Shown: positions 45,911-56,699 of the stretch, piece by piece
Position numbering within the stretch: position 1 is the stretch's first letter
Layout of the letters: every line of letters begins with the position of its first letter
Position numbers and translations under genes: made by a program
Origin: Opisthorchis felineus
Taxonomy: Eukaryota > Platyhelminthes > Trematoda > Opisthorchiida > Opisthorchiidae
Assembly: GCA_004794785.1 (NCBI GenBank)
Contig: SJOL01006476.1
Coordinates: 464,467-528,466 of the forward strand
DNA length: 64,000 nucleotides
Direction: 5' to 3'
The notes under the pieces: generated by a model
Told to the model about the DNA's origin: nothing
Databases searched by the model: none
The model's input: the letters and a program-made list of their open reading frames with translations, nothing else

Positions 45911-48349
45911 AACTAACGGATGCATAAGTCTCCCAGGAAATGTAACAATTGATGCAGATCCAAGGTACGAAGAACATTAATCAGCCCTATTCATGCACAA
46001 TATGCAACTCCGTGCATTAATGGAAGAAAGAACACTCTTCCTTCACTACGGCAAATGCTGTACAACAGTTAAAAACAACACAGTATCTCAGAACAAAGTA
46101 GCATACATTAGATTTGACATGAAAGTCCACAAAAAGCTTCGTGGAACCAAGGTCGTCAATTTTTAAAGTGAATTTCTAACTAAAAGGTTATTGTCGTTCA
46201 TGTCTTCTAGTTGAGAACGATGTCTGGTAACCATTGCTCCTTTGTCACTGGGATGCTGGTCCAGGCTATACTGAATCCCTTTAAAAAGCGACACCGACGC
46301 AAGCATATACGGGCCATTGTACTTTAGGTGGGATTCATTCCCTTATGTATCAAATCGTTCCGCAGGCCACGCTGTGTTTTTCCTGTTATTCTAGGCATCG
46401 GCCAATTTGCTATTGCAACGCACAGATCAGCTTGTCTTCCATCAGCGTAAACGGGGATACATCTAAATACTGAAGGTGCTTGAAGTGTAGCTCCGTGAAA
46501 ACGAGATTGATACAACGCGGTTCTTCCGTAAAAGGCCTTCCTCTCCAAGAACCTGTCGGAAGAGTCTTTGAATCGTAACGTGTCTGTTTGTACCACTGCA
46601 GTATTCTGGTGACAAGCTTTCGAAGCACCCTAGAAGCAGTTTCCACAATTTGGATCCACTTCCAAACGAAATAAAGACGAAATATCTAACAGAATAGACT
46701 AGATGAGCGGAGAGCTGGTCTGCTAGCAGCAGTTTTCACGTTTTGTCGAGCATTTTCTTTGATTAGTTATGCTTATGGGGAACGCAGATGATTTGGACCA
46801 CGACCATAGTTCGAGTAAATAGACCAAGGGCTTGTCTCAAGATTTCGCGGCACTCTTTTCTCCGCAGGTGGTCATCGAACACTAACTGAAACAAGCCCGG
46901 TTCGGATACCTATCCATACAAACAACGATTTGATTGATGCTGTGGTCTGAAGCGGGCTAGGTGAATGGAGATCTCACGGTTCCGTCTTATCTTAGTTTCA
47001 TTGCATCTTCAAGTGACTCACCCTAGTTATGTGCATGCAGACAAACGATGTAGAACCAGATGCGTTGGGCGACAAAGCACACGATCTGATTAGATTGGCA
47101 GCAATGGAAGTTTGGTGGTGGCAGGAATAAACCGGGACTGCGCATGCCGATCGGCCTAAAAGCAGCCACCAGACGAATGATGACCAGTTCAGCTATGTCA
47201 GTGCGCATCCAAGAGACTGGTTAAAAATGGTGTCTGGAATTTACAGGATTCTGTACCAGAGCAGACAGCCTTAGAACTGTAGTTTAAGTTTGATAAAGTG
47301 AGCACATTCCAGCCAACAGGAACAGATCGAATCTGAGGTAGTGGGTTGGAAGAGTGGCCTCCCTGTATCATATAGGAAAAGGGGTAACATGAAGCATCTC
47401 AACTGGTTTGAATTCACACTAAGTTAGCTTGTTCTTCTCTATTGCATATTGTTATTCGTCCTCTGTTAAATACGGCAGAGTCATGCAAAGCTCACCCCTA
47501 TTCGGAAGTGTTTTGTTCCTTTGATCTCCAAGGCTATTGGTAGAAGAATTTCAACCAGAGTTTTGACTGAATAATCAACCAATAAAGTTAAAGTAGATGG
47601 TACTGGGGACAGTGTCCGACACTAATGAACGCCTGGCTAAGAATGAGTGGCGCGGGATCGTGCATGAATGGGATTCCGCCCAACCAAAGCCCAAAAGATT
47701 AATGTTTAATCATTCACTTTCAGGTGACTAAAGTCAACTTTTCAGGACGCGAATTAGAGGTCAGAAACTAGGACGCTGTTAACTCAGTCGGAATAACATC
47801 AGATTAGCTAGAGAAAGAGTATGACTGCGAGAGAGTTTTGACTCCAATAGGGTCACAGCACTGTAGGATAGAAAGACAGCTCAGAACTCACCAATTAATG
47901 GATTTCCTTGAGTAAAACTCGGTATGGTTTCTTTCGGCGTGAGACAATGCACAAGTTTCTAAGCCACATGTGCTAGCGGTTAAAAATCACCCATTATGAG
48001 TGAACGGTTGCTAAACCCGCTGTGTTCACCAGGCCTGGCACTAGATATTCCATTTTATTTTTTCCAAACTTACTTTTAGATTTGAGTTTAGCGTTTTATA
48101 ACATACAGTCACCTATAGAATTCCAAGATTTGTCTTTCACGCACCGAACAATGCCTGAACACAACGGAGCAAGTGACGGTGAATTCGGAGGAAACCACTG
48201 TAGAAATTACCGAACGAACACAGTGTTGACGTTTGTATTCAGTTCCACTTTCTTGTTTAGGCCAGCAATCTCTTTCGAACATTTGCTACTATCAAAACAA
48301 TGATAGCTAGATCGCAAAATTAAGCGCACAAAACTGATCAGAATCATAC

Positions 48350-48535
48350 CTTGCTTGACAGAGGCATATTTGTTGTTGTGTGCCAAAATGCCAACTTGCA
48401 GAGCAGCACGCTCGATTAGGAACAACTCCTCTTTGCCTGGGGTTGTAACATTTGTCTTGACCTTCACAGTTCCGGGCCCGATTGTTGTCAGGTAAGCACC
48501 GTTGCTATCACGGAAAGCAAAGGTTCGCGGGTGTC
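48350..48535 (-). CDS. FSCN: Fascin, exon joining trefoils 2 and 3
   Basis: The acceptor TTTGTGATTAG is at 48,536 and the donor CAAG|GTATGA at 48,349. The frame reads 'HPRTFAFRDSNGAYLTTIGP', then 'GTVKVKTNVTTPGKEELFLI' and 'ALQVGILAHNNKYASVKQ'. Human fascin has V-A-F-R-D-C-E-G-R-Y-L...K-V-G-K-D-E-L-F-A-L-E...A-Q-V-V-L-Q-A-A-N...V-S-T-R-Q-G in the same order. Both splice phases fit the neighbouring exons. Confidence 0.93.
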
Positions 48536-48904
48536 CTAATCACAAAGAAACGAACAACACGGATCAAAATAATTGGCGGTCAATTGTAAATGGATCACAG
48601 AGGAAGAGAGAAATGATGTTGCGCATGCAGTTAGGAAAAAAATTCACCAAAATATGGGAATCCTAATAAGTAATGTGAGCGAATTTCGTTCACCCACATG
48701 CTGCGATTACTTCATCACTAATGAGTCACCACGCATGGTTTTGCTCTCTCGATCCGTGCATCCAATTCACTGAAAAGTTTACAACATCCAGAAGAAATGG
48801 ATGGCTTCTAAATGTTGACCCTGAAGTTGATTGGTCTTAGACGGGACGCACCTCTAATAGAATTGTTGAGAACGCATCGAATATCGCCCCAACTTAAACA
48901 AGAG

Positions 48905-49012
48905 ACGGCCTCTATGGAGTACATTCAGTTGGGGAATACCATGAACGAGAAATTCAGCCGGGATTCATTTGAGTCTCCAGTTGAACGCAAATTAGTATGC
49001 AAATAAGAAGAG
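48905..49012 (+). repeat. Dispersed hairpin-family tail with hammerhead-like core
   Basis: 'ACATTCAGTTGGGGAATACC', 'GAACGAGAAATTCAGCCGGG', 'TTTGAGTCTCCAGTTGAACG' and 'AAATTAGTATGCAAAT' parallel the tail blocks at 20.7 and 37.4 kb. Of the three copies, the TGAGTCTCCAGTTGA...CG..AAA segment is nearest to a hammerhead stem II with flanking core. Confidence 0.6.
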
Positions 49013-51979
49013 GAGCAGGACTGTCTGAACAAAGGTAACGCAAAGTCACAATAGATCACTGTTATGTTCAGTGAAAAAGGCTACACGTAATCAGTAACAG
49101 CGTAGCGATATCGTAAATTATATACCCTCACAAAACTGCGTTGCCGATACTGGTACTGTGAAGAATGCACATGCAAAGTTTAGAGGTTCATACACAGAGT
49201 CGAGCACCCCTAAGGAGGATGATCAAAAGAAAAGTTCCAGGTTCCATACCAAGAATATTTAAGTTGCCCATAACTGTAACTAGCTAATATTCTCAAGGAA
49301 GCAGGACCGCAAACTCAAGCAGCCGCCAGCCACCGAAGATAAATGGGTGACATATGGATGCGCAAGCTCATAAATTCGATCATTCGAGTGGATAGTTGCA
49401 CAGGCGACCCCGATTGGACACGAACTACATAAAAATCGTCTGGGAGGTCACGTATGTCTGGTTGTGCAATGAAAAACCGTTAAGGTACACATTATTGGCT
49501 GTTGCCTTGTACGTGTTTATCTGCGAAATGCTAACATTCATCCAGTGGGTCACGCCTGGAACAGTGCAAGCACGTACATGTTAGTAAACGAGAAAAGCCT
49601 GATGCTTCTCAGCATGACCAAATCAATACGAACTGTATAGAATTATAATATATATGGTGGTAGCGACCAGGAATTGGAAACCATAACAAAGTAGGAGACG
49701 CTGTTCTACGAGAAAAAGAGACCACGAATACCCAGCAAGCTCATTTCTTTTAAGCTAGACTAATGTCCTCGGAACAGAGTATGTCGAGTGACCCAGTTCA
49801 TAAGTGTGGCTAGAAATCGACCCGCTTAGCGGGGAAGCTCGTTCTAGGGCCAATCCAATTTATCTCAGGAAACGACAACGAACTGGTGACCCATGTTTGC
49901 TTTCAAGTTTACCGGTGACGTGTAAAAGATCACCAGGCAGCTGTTAATGTCTTGTTCTCGCATACACCACGTGAGCCATTGACGAATGCCCCGTAAACAT
50001 AATTGCGTAGATCATAGCTAGCGTCCCAAGCGACCAAAAAGTGCACCTTTTATAGAAACATCAAAAAGGCGTTCGAACCTTGTTTGTACTTGGGGACAAC
50101 CAAGCGACACAAAACAGCTAGTGGATACCTAGTGAGTGGGGAAATGTGCTGAAGGTGAAAAACACGGTTGGAAGTAAAAAACGATTCAAGATCCACGAGT
50201 AAACGGTGTCCTTACCCAGTGGAAGTCTCTCGTTAAATTCAACTACACGACTCGAAGAAAATGCACATAGGCCATTCAACCATTAGAGTGAACATGAAGG
50301 TGAGTTAGGCGTTCTTACGAGGATCTGAACGTAGCTCCGGTCTTTTGAATTATAGCTGACTGCTTCAGTCAGGGCTTGCGACCAGACAGCATGCACTCTT
50401 AAACTACGGGCCCAGAAAAACACCACAATAATCCATCATACGCTTCGATCGATCGTCGTAACCCAGGTTGCTGTGCTCTTCTTCCCCGAGCAGGCTGACT
50501 GTGGGTCAATAGGATTTAATAGGAGCTAGATACCGATGCAGTGTAAAACAAAATGCATCATCAAGCATGAACGCTGTATCAGTCCCTCGTGTGAGCACTG
50601 AGGGACGATGCGTTAATGGGACGGCGAGGATTGAATGCACAAGCTATCTATCTGTCACGTTAAGTCGATTGCTACGCCTGTTTAGGCCGACGAGTTCTTA
50701 CAACAAGGGCAACGTCCAGGAGTACGTACGTGTGATTAGAGCACTTAAACTTCATCGACACAATTCAAAACTGGAGTAATTCAAGGCACCCAAACATCCG
50801 AGTTCAGCTCATCCCGTTTCTTGAAGTATCAGTGAATACAGTTTGTACGTTTCTTAATGCAAATGAACACGTTTTATTTGACACCGCATGTGCTAGACAA
50901 CATTACCATAAATGGAAATGCGGAATTGTATGATAAGACTGGTTGGGAGGCATTCTGTGTGCACAGTTCGTTAGGCATCAAGTCACGTAATCTGAAAGTG
51001 CATGTTGTCTGGCGTCAGCGAGGCTCGAACCATGATTAAATGATCGGATACAAGTTCGAGTCAGCGTGAAAACGTGCAACCCAACTTCAGTATCATTTTT
51101 CCGTCCGATCTTATTCAGATTGACTCAGTATTCCGTGATACTCAATCACGATAAGACTACAAACTTCCCACTGCTCTAGGTATGCCTGCATCTTTGATGC
51201 AATGTTCGGTAATCGCTCTTGCTAGCCTCTTCACTGCCAGCCCACGCCTACTAAAGTCGGTAATCCTGGTTTTGGCTTGACCAACATGGATTCAACACTT
51301 TGTTCCCATCAGATACATTTCACAGACGAGTAGCTGGTGTCTGCGGCACGATCGCAATCTTCAAGATATTTATGGAGGTGTATCAAACAGAACGGCACCA
51401 CAGTTTTTTTCTATCCAATGATTTTCTGTCAAGTTTCTCATACCTGTTTTCAGTTATTTGCTATCAGTAGAGAATATCCGGCGGAAGAGGCCATCTTATT
51501 CAACCCTTTCAAATGGTCCCTCCGTAGTGCACAACCATACTGAGCACCTGAAAAATCAGTAATGGTGAAAAACAAACCAACATCAAAACAACCAATCTGT
51601 CTACAACTCCCAGTGAAGTACTACTGAGTTGTGTGAAGTTGTTCAGAAAATTGAGGTCACCAGTTGTCAATAAGCTTTTTACATTTTACATCAGTCCTAT
51701 GGTTTGACGTTACTCAAACGTTTTCTGATTCGCACGAAACGGATAATACTCTCAGAATAGGGTAACTTAGCGTATAGGGCGATAATCTAGCGATTCAGAT
51801 AGTCAAGACTATACGCAAAAATCGCACCTTCCGTGGTGTTCGGTTGTGGTGCAACCATCCGTATATGGACACCGTGGTTAGTTAAACATCTCGATTCTGC
51901 GGCTTTCAGATCTACTTTCAGATCCACTTCAGCAGTATTTTGACTGTCGAGGTGAGATGCAAACAGTTTCAATTGGAGA

Positions 51980-52170
51980 GCATAATAAACCGCCAGATAG
52001 CTTAGTGGTAAAAAGGCGAAATTACTGAACAGAAGGTCCACGACTGCATCTAGACTACTCCTGTCTAGGCTCAGACAACCTGGCAGTATCTTGTCGCTCG
52101 TGCTTCCTTCGGGCGGCATAGTACCTATGCACCGAACGGATGTTACAGCTGAACGGTCATCATTTTATGT
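51980..52170 (+). mobile_element. tRNA-derived SINE, family A
   Basis: 'GATAGCTTAGTGGTAAAAAG' (A box), a degraded B box, then 'CTCCTGTCTAGGCTCAGACA', 'CTCGTGCTTCCTTCGGGCGG', 'GTTACAGCTGAACGG'. Family-A body order is preserved. Confidence 0.75.
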
Positions 52171-52873
52171 TTTTTTGCAGTTAATTAACCTCGAGGGTGT
52201 GGGATCCTGCCAAGGTCCCATCTGGTGGACATCAACAATCCCAATAATCATTCAGCTGTGGAGCCCTTTCGATGCATAGCCGTTGTACGAAGAGAGAATG
52301 CACGATATCTCACAAAAGTAATCGAAAAGCCAGAATTAGGCTTGAACGACAAGGTTTAAGGTATGTAGATTCGCGCATTGACCACTACGGTACCGCGACC
52401 TCATCGAGGTTACATAATGTTTTCTGGAAATGCGCATAATTTTATTAGTGACGATCGAAATACGATGTACATGCAGATATTATATTGGATTATCTTCTAG
52501 TATGATCAACACGAGCTACTCAAGAGTAGTATACTTGTCATGACGCAACACTGCAAGGCTGAGAAACGGACCATTGGCCGCCTAATCAAGGACTGAATAG
52601 TCAGACTGAATATAGACTGAATATAGTCAACGCTATTACACCTTCCGAAGAAGCAACGTTTCATTCAGAGCTAGCGTCACTGCCAGGATTTGATCAGGAG
52701 ATACGCTTCTCTCTCCATTTCATTTTTCAAAGACGTGGGTTGGTTTATAATCTTATTCTTCCGCAGTGGGAGTTTGGGGAAAAGTTCATTAGGTAATGTA
52801 CTCGAAAAGAAAAAAGATCAGGCCAAGTAACTTCTTGAATCTGTTCACGCTGGTTGTTCGAGTCTCCGTTCTT

Positions 52874-52895
52874 CCTCTCTCTCTCTCTCTCTCTC
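52874..52895. repeat. (CT)n microsatellite
   Basis: About eleven CT units without interruption. Confidence 0.9.
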
Positions 52896-54356
52896 AGGAA
52901 CGTTAAATCTATCAGCAACTCCCTGCAAGAAACAAAACTGAGTTACTATGATCTTTGCACATTTACCACGATATGGATAATTGCATTGAACGCTAATGAG
53001 TTTATGGGTAACATCACTGATGACACTCATATCGATCCTCGTGGATTTTCTTGCCAGGTAGGAATGAAGTGGCGCTGGAAATGTGCATCTGCTTCTGCTC
53101 TTATCATTAGAACATCAGTTCTCCTGAGGTCTAAGTTTCCTACTACTGGGTGCATACGTCTGAGTGGCTAGAAACGAACGTTTAGTTTGTGAGGTGAACC
53201 CGACCCCAGAACCTAAAGAATAGTGTAAGATACCGTCAAATCCAGATGACGTACGCAGATATTTGAAGAAAATACTGTTTACCAGGCGAAGCTTTCAGAA
53301 ATTGCACAATTTACTTGCCAATTACTGTACATTTGAAGATGCAAACACACGCGTTTAGGACAAGCAGGCAGGGGAAGCGACTTGCATTAGCCGTCAGTGC
53401 AGTAGATCAGACGTGCAAATATTGCTAACGGATGCGCGGTTGACAATTACCAAGATACAAAGCTGTGTCCATTCCGCCCGTTATTGTCAATCTAATAAAC
53501 GGGAACTCGGAAAAATGACGCCTTTGGCAAAGCCATCTTTGATACGGATTGTAAACATCTGCCAGTACGACAGCCATTGTATTGTGAAAACCAGAGAGGT
53601 GTAGTTTAAAAAGCGAAGTCTGTATGTTATATTCCACTGAAAAGGAAGGCATTTGTCAGAAGTGGATTTTGAAGCAAACCCATGCCCCAAACAGAAGTCA
53701 TACATCTGCGTCACTTCGTCATGAACACCAATACGCCTAAAAGACTGATGGATGTTCGGTCTGGCCACTATAAAAAGATGCGCCGCAAAAAGTAGTAGTA
53801 CATGATCCTGTTGGATGATTTACATTTCTGCGAAAAAGTACCAGCATATACAAGACATCTTCCACAATATTGGTCCGCCAAACAAAACAGGCTTCCGATT
53901 ATCAATCAATTGGAAAATGTTTGGGACCGATTGGGTAGTCATCGTTTCAGAGAGGTTTGGTAAACAATCGGTGGATTTATTGCTGGGTCAGACAGCCAGG
54001 GAACTGCACACCAGAATCGGTGAGCATAAGCGATCCATTAACAGACCACCGAGAAACATAGATGAATATCAGGCGATAGTCAAAGATTCGGCAATGGCAG
54101 GGCATGCACTAGACACTGGGCACAGGATAGATTTGGAAAATGTGGAAAATGTGGGTTAAGATTCACACCACAGCGACTGGTGGCCGAGGCGGTGGAAATC
54201 GCCAAGCATCCCAGCGTGAATAGAAGAGGGCGTAGAACTGGCAAGCGTGTGGAGAGCGGTTTTAGATCAGCCGAGATGACATGAGGTGGTGCGCAGTTAT
54301 CAGCAAAATGGTCTGGGTCTAAAAGTACAAAATCCAAGCAGAATAAGATCCAATTA

Positions 54357-54390
54357 ACCAACCCCAACCCCAACCCCAACCCCAAACCAA
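54357..54390. repeat. (AACCCC)n telomere-like hexamer run
   Basis: At least four consecutive AACCCC units, reading TTGGGG on the other strand, inside the Penelope-like insertion. Flatworm telomeres are generally TTAGGG, so this is a variant hexamer and not a normal telomere remnant. Confidence 0.8.
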
Positions 54391-54646
54391 TTGTCCCGAC
54401 ACCCCTCGACGAACACAGGCGAACAAATTCTGTGAACGACCCCAAGAGGAATATTCCATTAAGGTGTCCTAGACAGAAAAATCAAGGCCGCAAAATCCGG
54501 GATATTAGTCATCCCCACTAACCAACAAACGGGAACATCAGACTGACACCCAGCACTGATCAATTCGGCTAGTCATAAGAAAATCTCACGGATTGGTTCC
54601 CTGACCGCCTTAAAACCCGATCAACCTGGTAACTTACTCACTTGGC

Positions 54647-54677
54647 CTGACGAAGCTTTTGTGTCAAAAGCGAAACG
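54647..54677 (+). ncRNA. Hammerhead-like hairpin at the Penelope-like 3' end
   Basis: CTGACGA (54,647-54,653), one extra A, then a perfect 7-bp stem GCTTTTG/CAAAAGC with loop TGT, then GAAAC (54,672-54,676). This is the CUGANGA-stem II-GAAA layout of hammerhead ribozymes, which are known in Penelope-like elements. The single extra base before stem II is non-standard, so catalytic activity is doubtful. Confidence 0.4.
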
Positions 54678-54969
54678 TTGCCCAGCAATAAATCCACCGA
54701 TTGTTTACCAAACCTCTCTGAAACGAAGGCTTCCGATTACTTTCAAGGAAATGTGACAGACGTGAGACAGCACACTTCAACTCTAGTAGTGAAAGTCGGT
54801 TAAAAACCGTACGCAAATGTGAATCGATCAACTTCATCCGATGGGTCTACCCAATCGACATTTTGGGGCCGCTAATGAAAAATGGTTCCTGTGAATTTAT
54901 CGTAGAGCACAAACACATACAGAATATAAGCGGGTTGTTACAATCGAATGAGCGACACAAAGAACTCAC

Positions 54970-55267
54970 CTGGCCGCAATTCGAAAGCAAACAACACGGA
55001 GTCTTCCATTTCATCAGCTAGACTACCATCTGGCTTCAAATACTGACCGTTTTCACTTCGTAATGCCACACGCCCGAATCTGGCGACAGCTGCACGCCCG
55101 ACATTTGCCCCACCACCTCGACCGGCAGTTGGGCCAGAAGTCATTGGGACTTGTTCTAACCATATCAATGTTTCAGATCCCCATGGATGAGGCTGATCGG
55201 CACGCAATTCGCTGCTGTCTGGCAGAAGGCGAAGATATCGTGACCGAAACTGATTACGAAGATTTAT
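54970..55267 (-). CDS. FSCN: Fascin, exon of second beta-trefoil
   Basis: The acceptor CACTCTTTAG is at 55,268 and the donor is a strong GTGAGT at 54,969. The frame reads 'INLRNQFRSRYLRLLPDSSE', then 'LRADQPHPWGSETLIWLEQV', then a Gly/Ala-rich loop 'AGRGGGANVGRAAVARFG', then 'RVALRSENGQYLKPDGSLAD' and 'VLFAFELRP'. Human fascin reads V-N-I-Y-S-V-T-R-K-R-Y...D-V-P-W-G-V-D-S-L-I-T-L...D-H-R-F-L-R-H-D-G-R-L; the first eleven residues align without a gap. Phase 0 at the acceptor matches the upstream exon ending 'HPQ'. The exon ends one base into a glycine codon completed at 48,535. Confidence 0.93.
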
Positions 55268-56494
55268 CTAAAGAGTGGAGAATATGTGGGATGAAAGAGA
55301 GAGAACAGTGGAAAAGGCATCTCTGTTGGAGATCATACATGGATGTACTATTCCAAAGCAGTCATGGTTCGCAATAGTTCAGTACCCTCTACGGAAAAGA
55401 TATTCTTCGCCAGTGACATGGAGAAACACAAAGCCAACGGTGGAACCAGAAATCGACCAACTATAGACCGTTAAGAGGCTGGAAATTGGATTACATCCCT
55501 CAAAGCAGTTAATTTAATGATACTGCGCGACGCACAGTGGTCGCCGTGTGACAGAGCAAAATTTGCAAACTACGGATGGTCACGTTCGGGCGAGATCTCC
55601 CGTTATGTACGGAGTAGTTTAACCGCGTAGGATCAGCTGAAAAAGACATGAATGACGGAACAACGTAGAATGAACTCTCGGTAGTCCCGGCCTCACAAAA
55701 CTCCGAAGCTGAAGAATGCTCGACCAGAACTTTACCTAGTAGAGCTACGCGTACGTAGTTTGAGGGTGGAGTACCTTACAGTATGCCTAGAACTCCCAAC
55801 TGAAGTACGCAATTTAGCCCCAAAATCCTGCATTTATCCGTGAACCAATCTGGCAGTTTGAACTACCAGAAATCGTCCAAAGCGGATAGCTGATGAGGAT
55901 GGCACTTCAGTCGACTTCCGTATTCAGCGTGGCTAGTTGAAAACACAATCCGTCACATATAAATATGGGATTTTCCACTACACCTACACTTGTTCTAGAC
56001 TACCCCATAGCCTGAGTGCAGCAAAACTACTACAGAGAATCTAATTTGGATCGCAAAAAACTACTGGAAGTTGCACAGCAAAGTTACAAGTCTGAATAGT
56101 ACGTTTCGAATACCAAAGGCAATGTTTTTCACACAGTGTTAGCGCTAAACTAACGGCGTTCACTTTCTCTGTAACCCGATGCAATCAGTAGGACGAAATT
56201 CCGAAAGGACGTAAAAAGCGAATCAACGGAAGAAATTTCAAGCCAGCCAACAGAAGACGTTGTAGCGTATGTCGGAAAAGCCAAACAGGATTACGCACGT
56301 CTTCAGTTGAATCAGCTAAAAGGCACAGATGAAGCAGATATCAGAACCTGTCAACTTGGAAATTTGAACGCTACCATAGAACTCTCATTTCACTGCAGAA
56401 TGTTCGCGACTTGTGAATCTGAAACATGACCCAGATGCCACAGGACAATCCACCTTTTAATGGTGTAGAAGATAATAAAAATAAGATAATCGTT

Positions 56495-56680
56495 CCGCTG
56501 TAACACCCTTTCGGTGCCTAGCTGCCATGCCACCCGAAGGAAGCATGAGGGCCGGGATACTGCCAGGTTGCCCAAGCCTAGACAGGGGAAGTCGAAAGGC
56601 AGAGGCAGAGGTCGGGTTCGAACCACGGACCTTCTGGTCAGTAAATTCGCGCTCTAACCATTTGAGCCATCTCGCCCTGG
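56495..56680 (-). mobile_element. tRNA-derived SINE, family A, reverse copy (best preserved)
   Basis: On the minus strand: 'GGGCGAGATGGCTCAAATGG' (A box), 'CGTGGTTCGAACCCGACC' (B box), 'CTAGGCTTGGGCAACCTGGC', 'CTTCCTTCGGGTGGCATGGC', 'AGCTAGGCACCGAAAGGGTG'. Both pol III boxes look intact. It abuts the gypsy fragment that starts at about 56,700. Confidence 0.88.
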
Positions 56681-56699
56681 AGCGACCGATGGAATAGCA

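Larger units (their letters stand above)
42265..48349 (-). other. FSCN: Fascin intron (6.1 kb)
   Basis: It holds an (AT)n microsatellite and Penelope-like tail repeat near 44.3 kb and a further copy at 45.87 kb. A plus-strand stretch near 42,880-42,930 vaguely recalls a mariner transposase, and open frames occur near 43.6 and 46.3-46.6 kb; none can be assigned. Confidence 0.75.
53942..54726. repeat. 46-bp perfect inverted repeat pair
   Basis: The left arm 53,942-53,987 begins TCGTTTCAGAGAGGTTTGG and ends TTTATTGCTGGG. The right arm 54,681-54,726 is its exact reverse complement. The left arm is joined abruptly to the middle of the endonuclease frame. Confidence 0.95.
53889..54739 (+). mobile_element. 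Truncated Penelope-like element with GIY-YIG endonuclease, inverted repeats and direct repeat
   Basis: A 13-base direct repeat AGGCTTCCGATTA bounds the insertion (53,889-53,901 and 54,727-54,739). A perfect 46-base inverted repeat lies at 53,942-53,987 and 54,681-54,726. Directly after the left arm the frame enters a GIY-YIG endonuclease part, 'GQTARELHTRIGEHKRSI', then 'AMAGHALDTGHRID'. After a frameshift near 54,155 it goes on with 'QRLVAEAVEIAKHPSVNRR', the usual C-terminal block of PLE endonucleases. A non-coding 3' part has an (AACCCC)n run and a hammerhead-like hairpin next to the right arm. The reverse transcriptase is missing, so the copy is non-autonomous. It lies in a fascin intron, antisense to the gene. 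Confidence 0.85.
48536..54969 (-). other. FSCN: Fascin intron (6.4 kb)
   Basis: It contains a hairpin-family copy (48,905), a SINE-A (51,980), a (CT)n run (52,874-52,895) and the Penelope-like insertion (53,889-54,739). The rest is without recognisable features. Confidence 0.8.
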
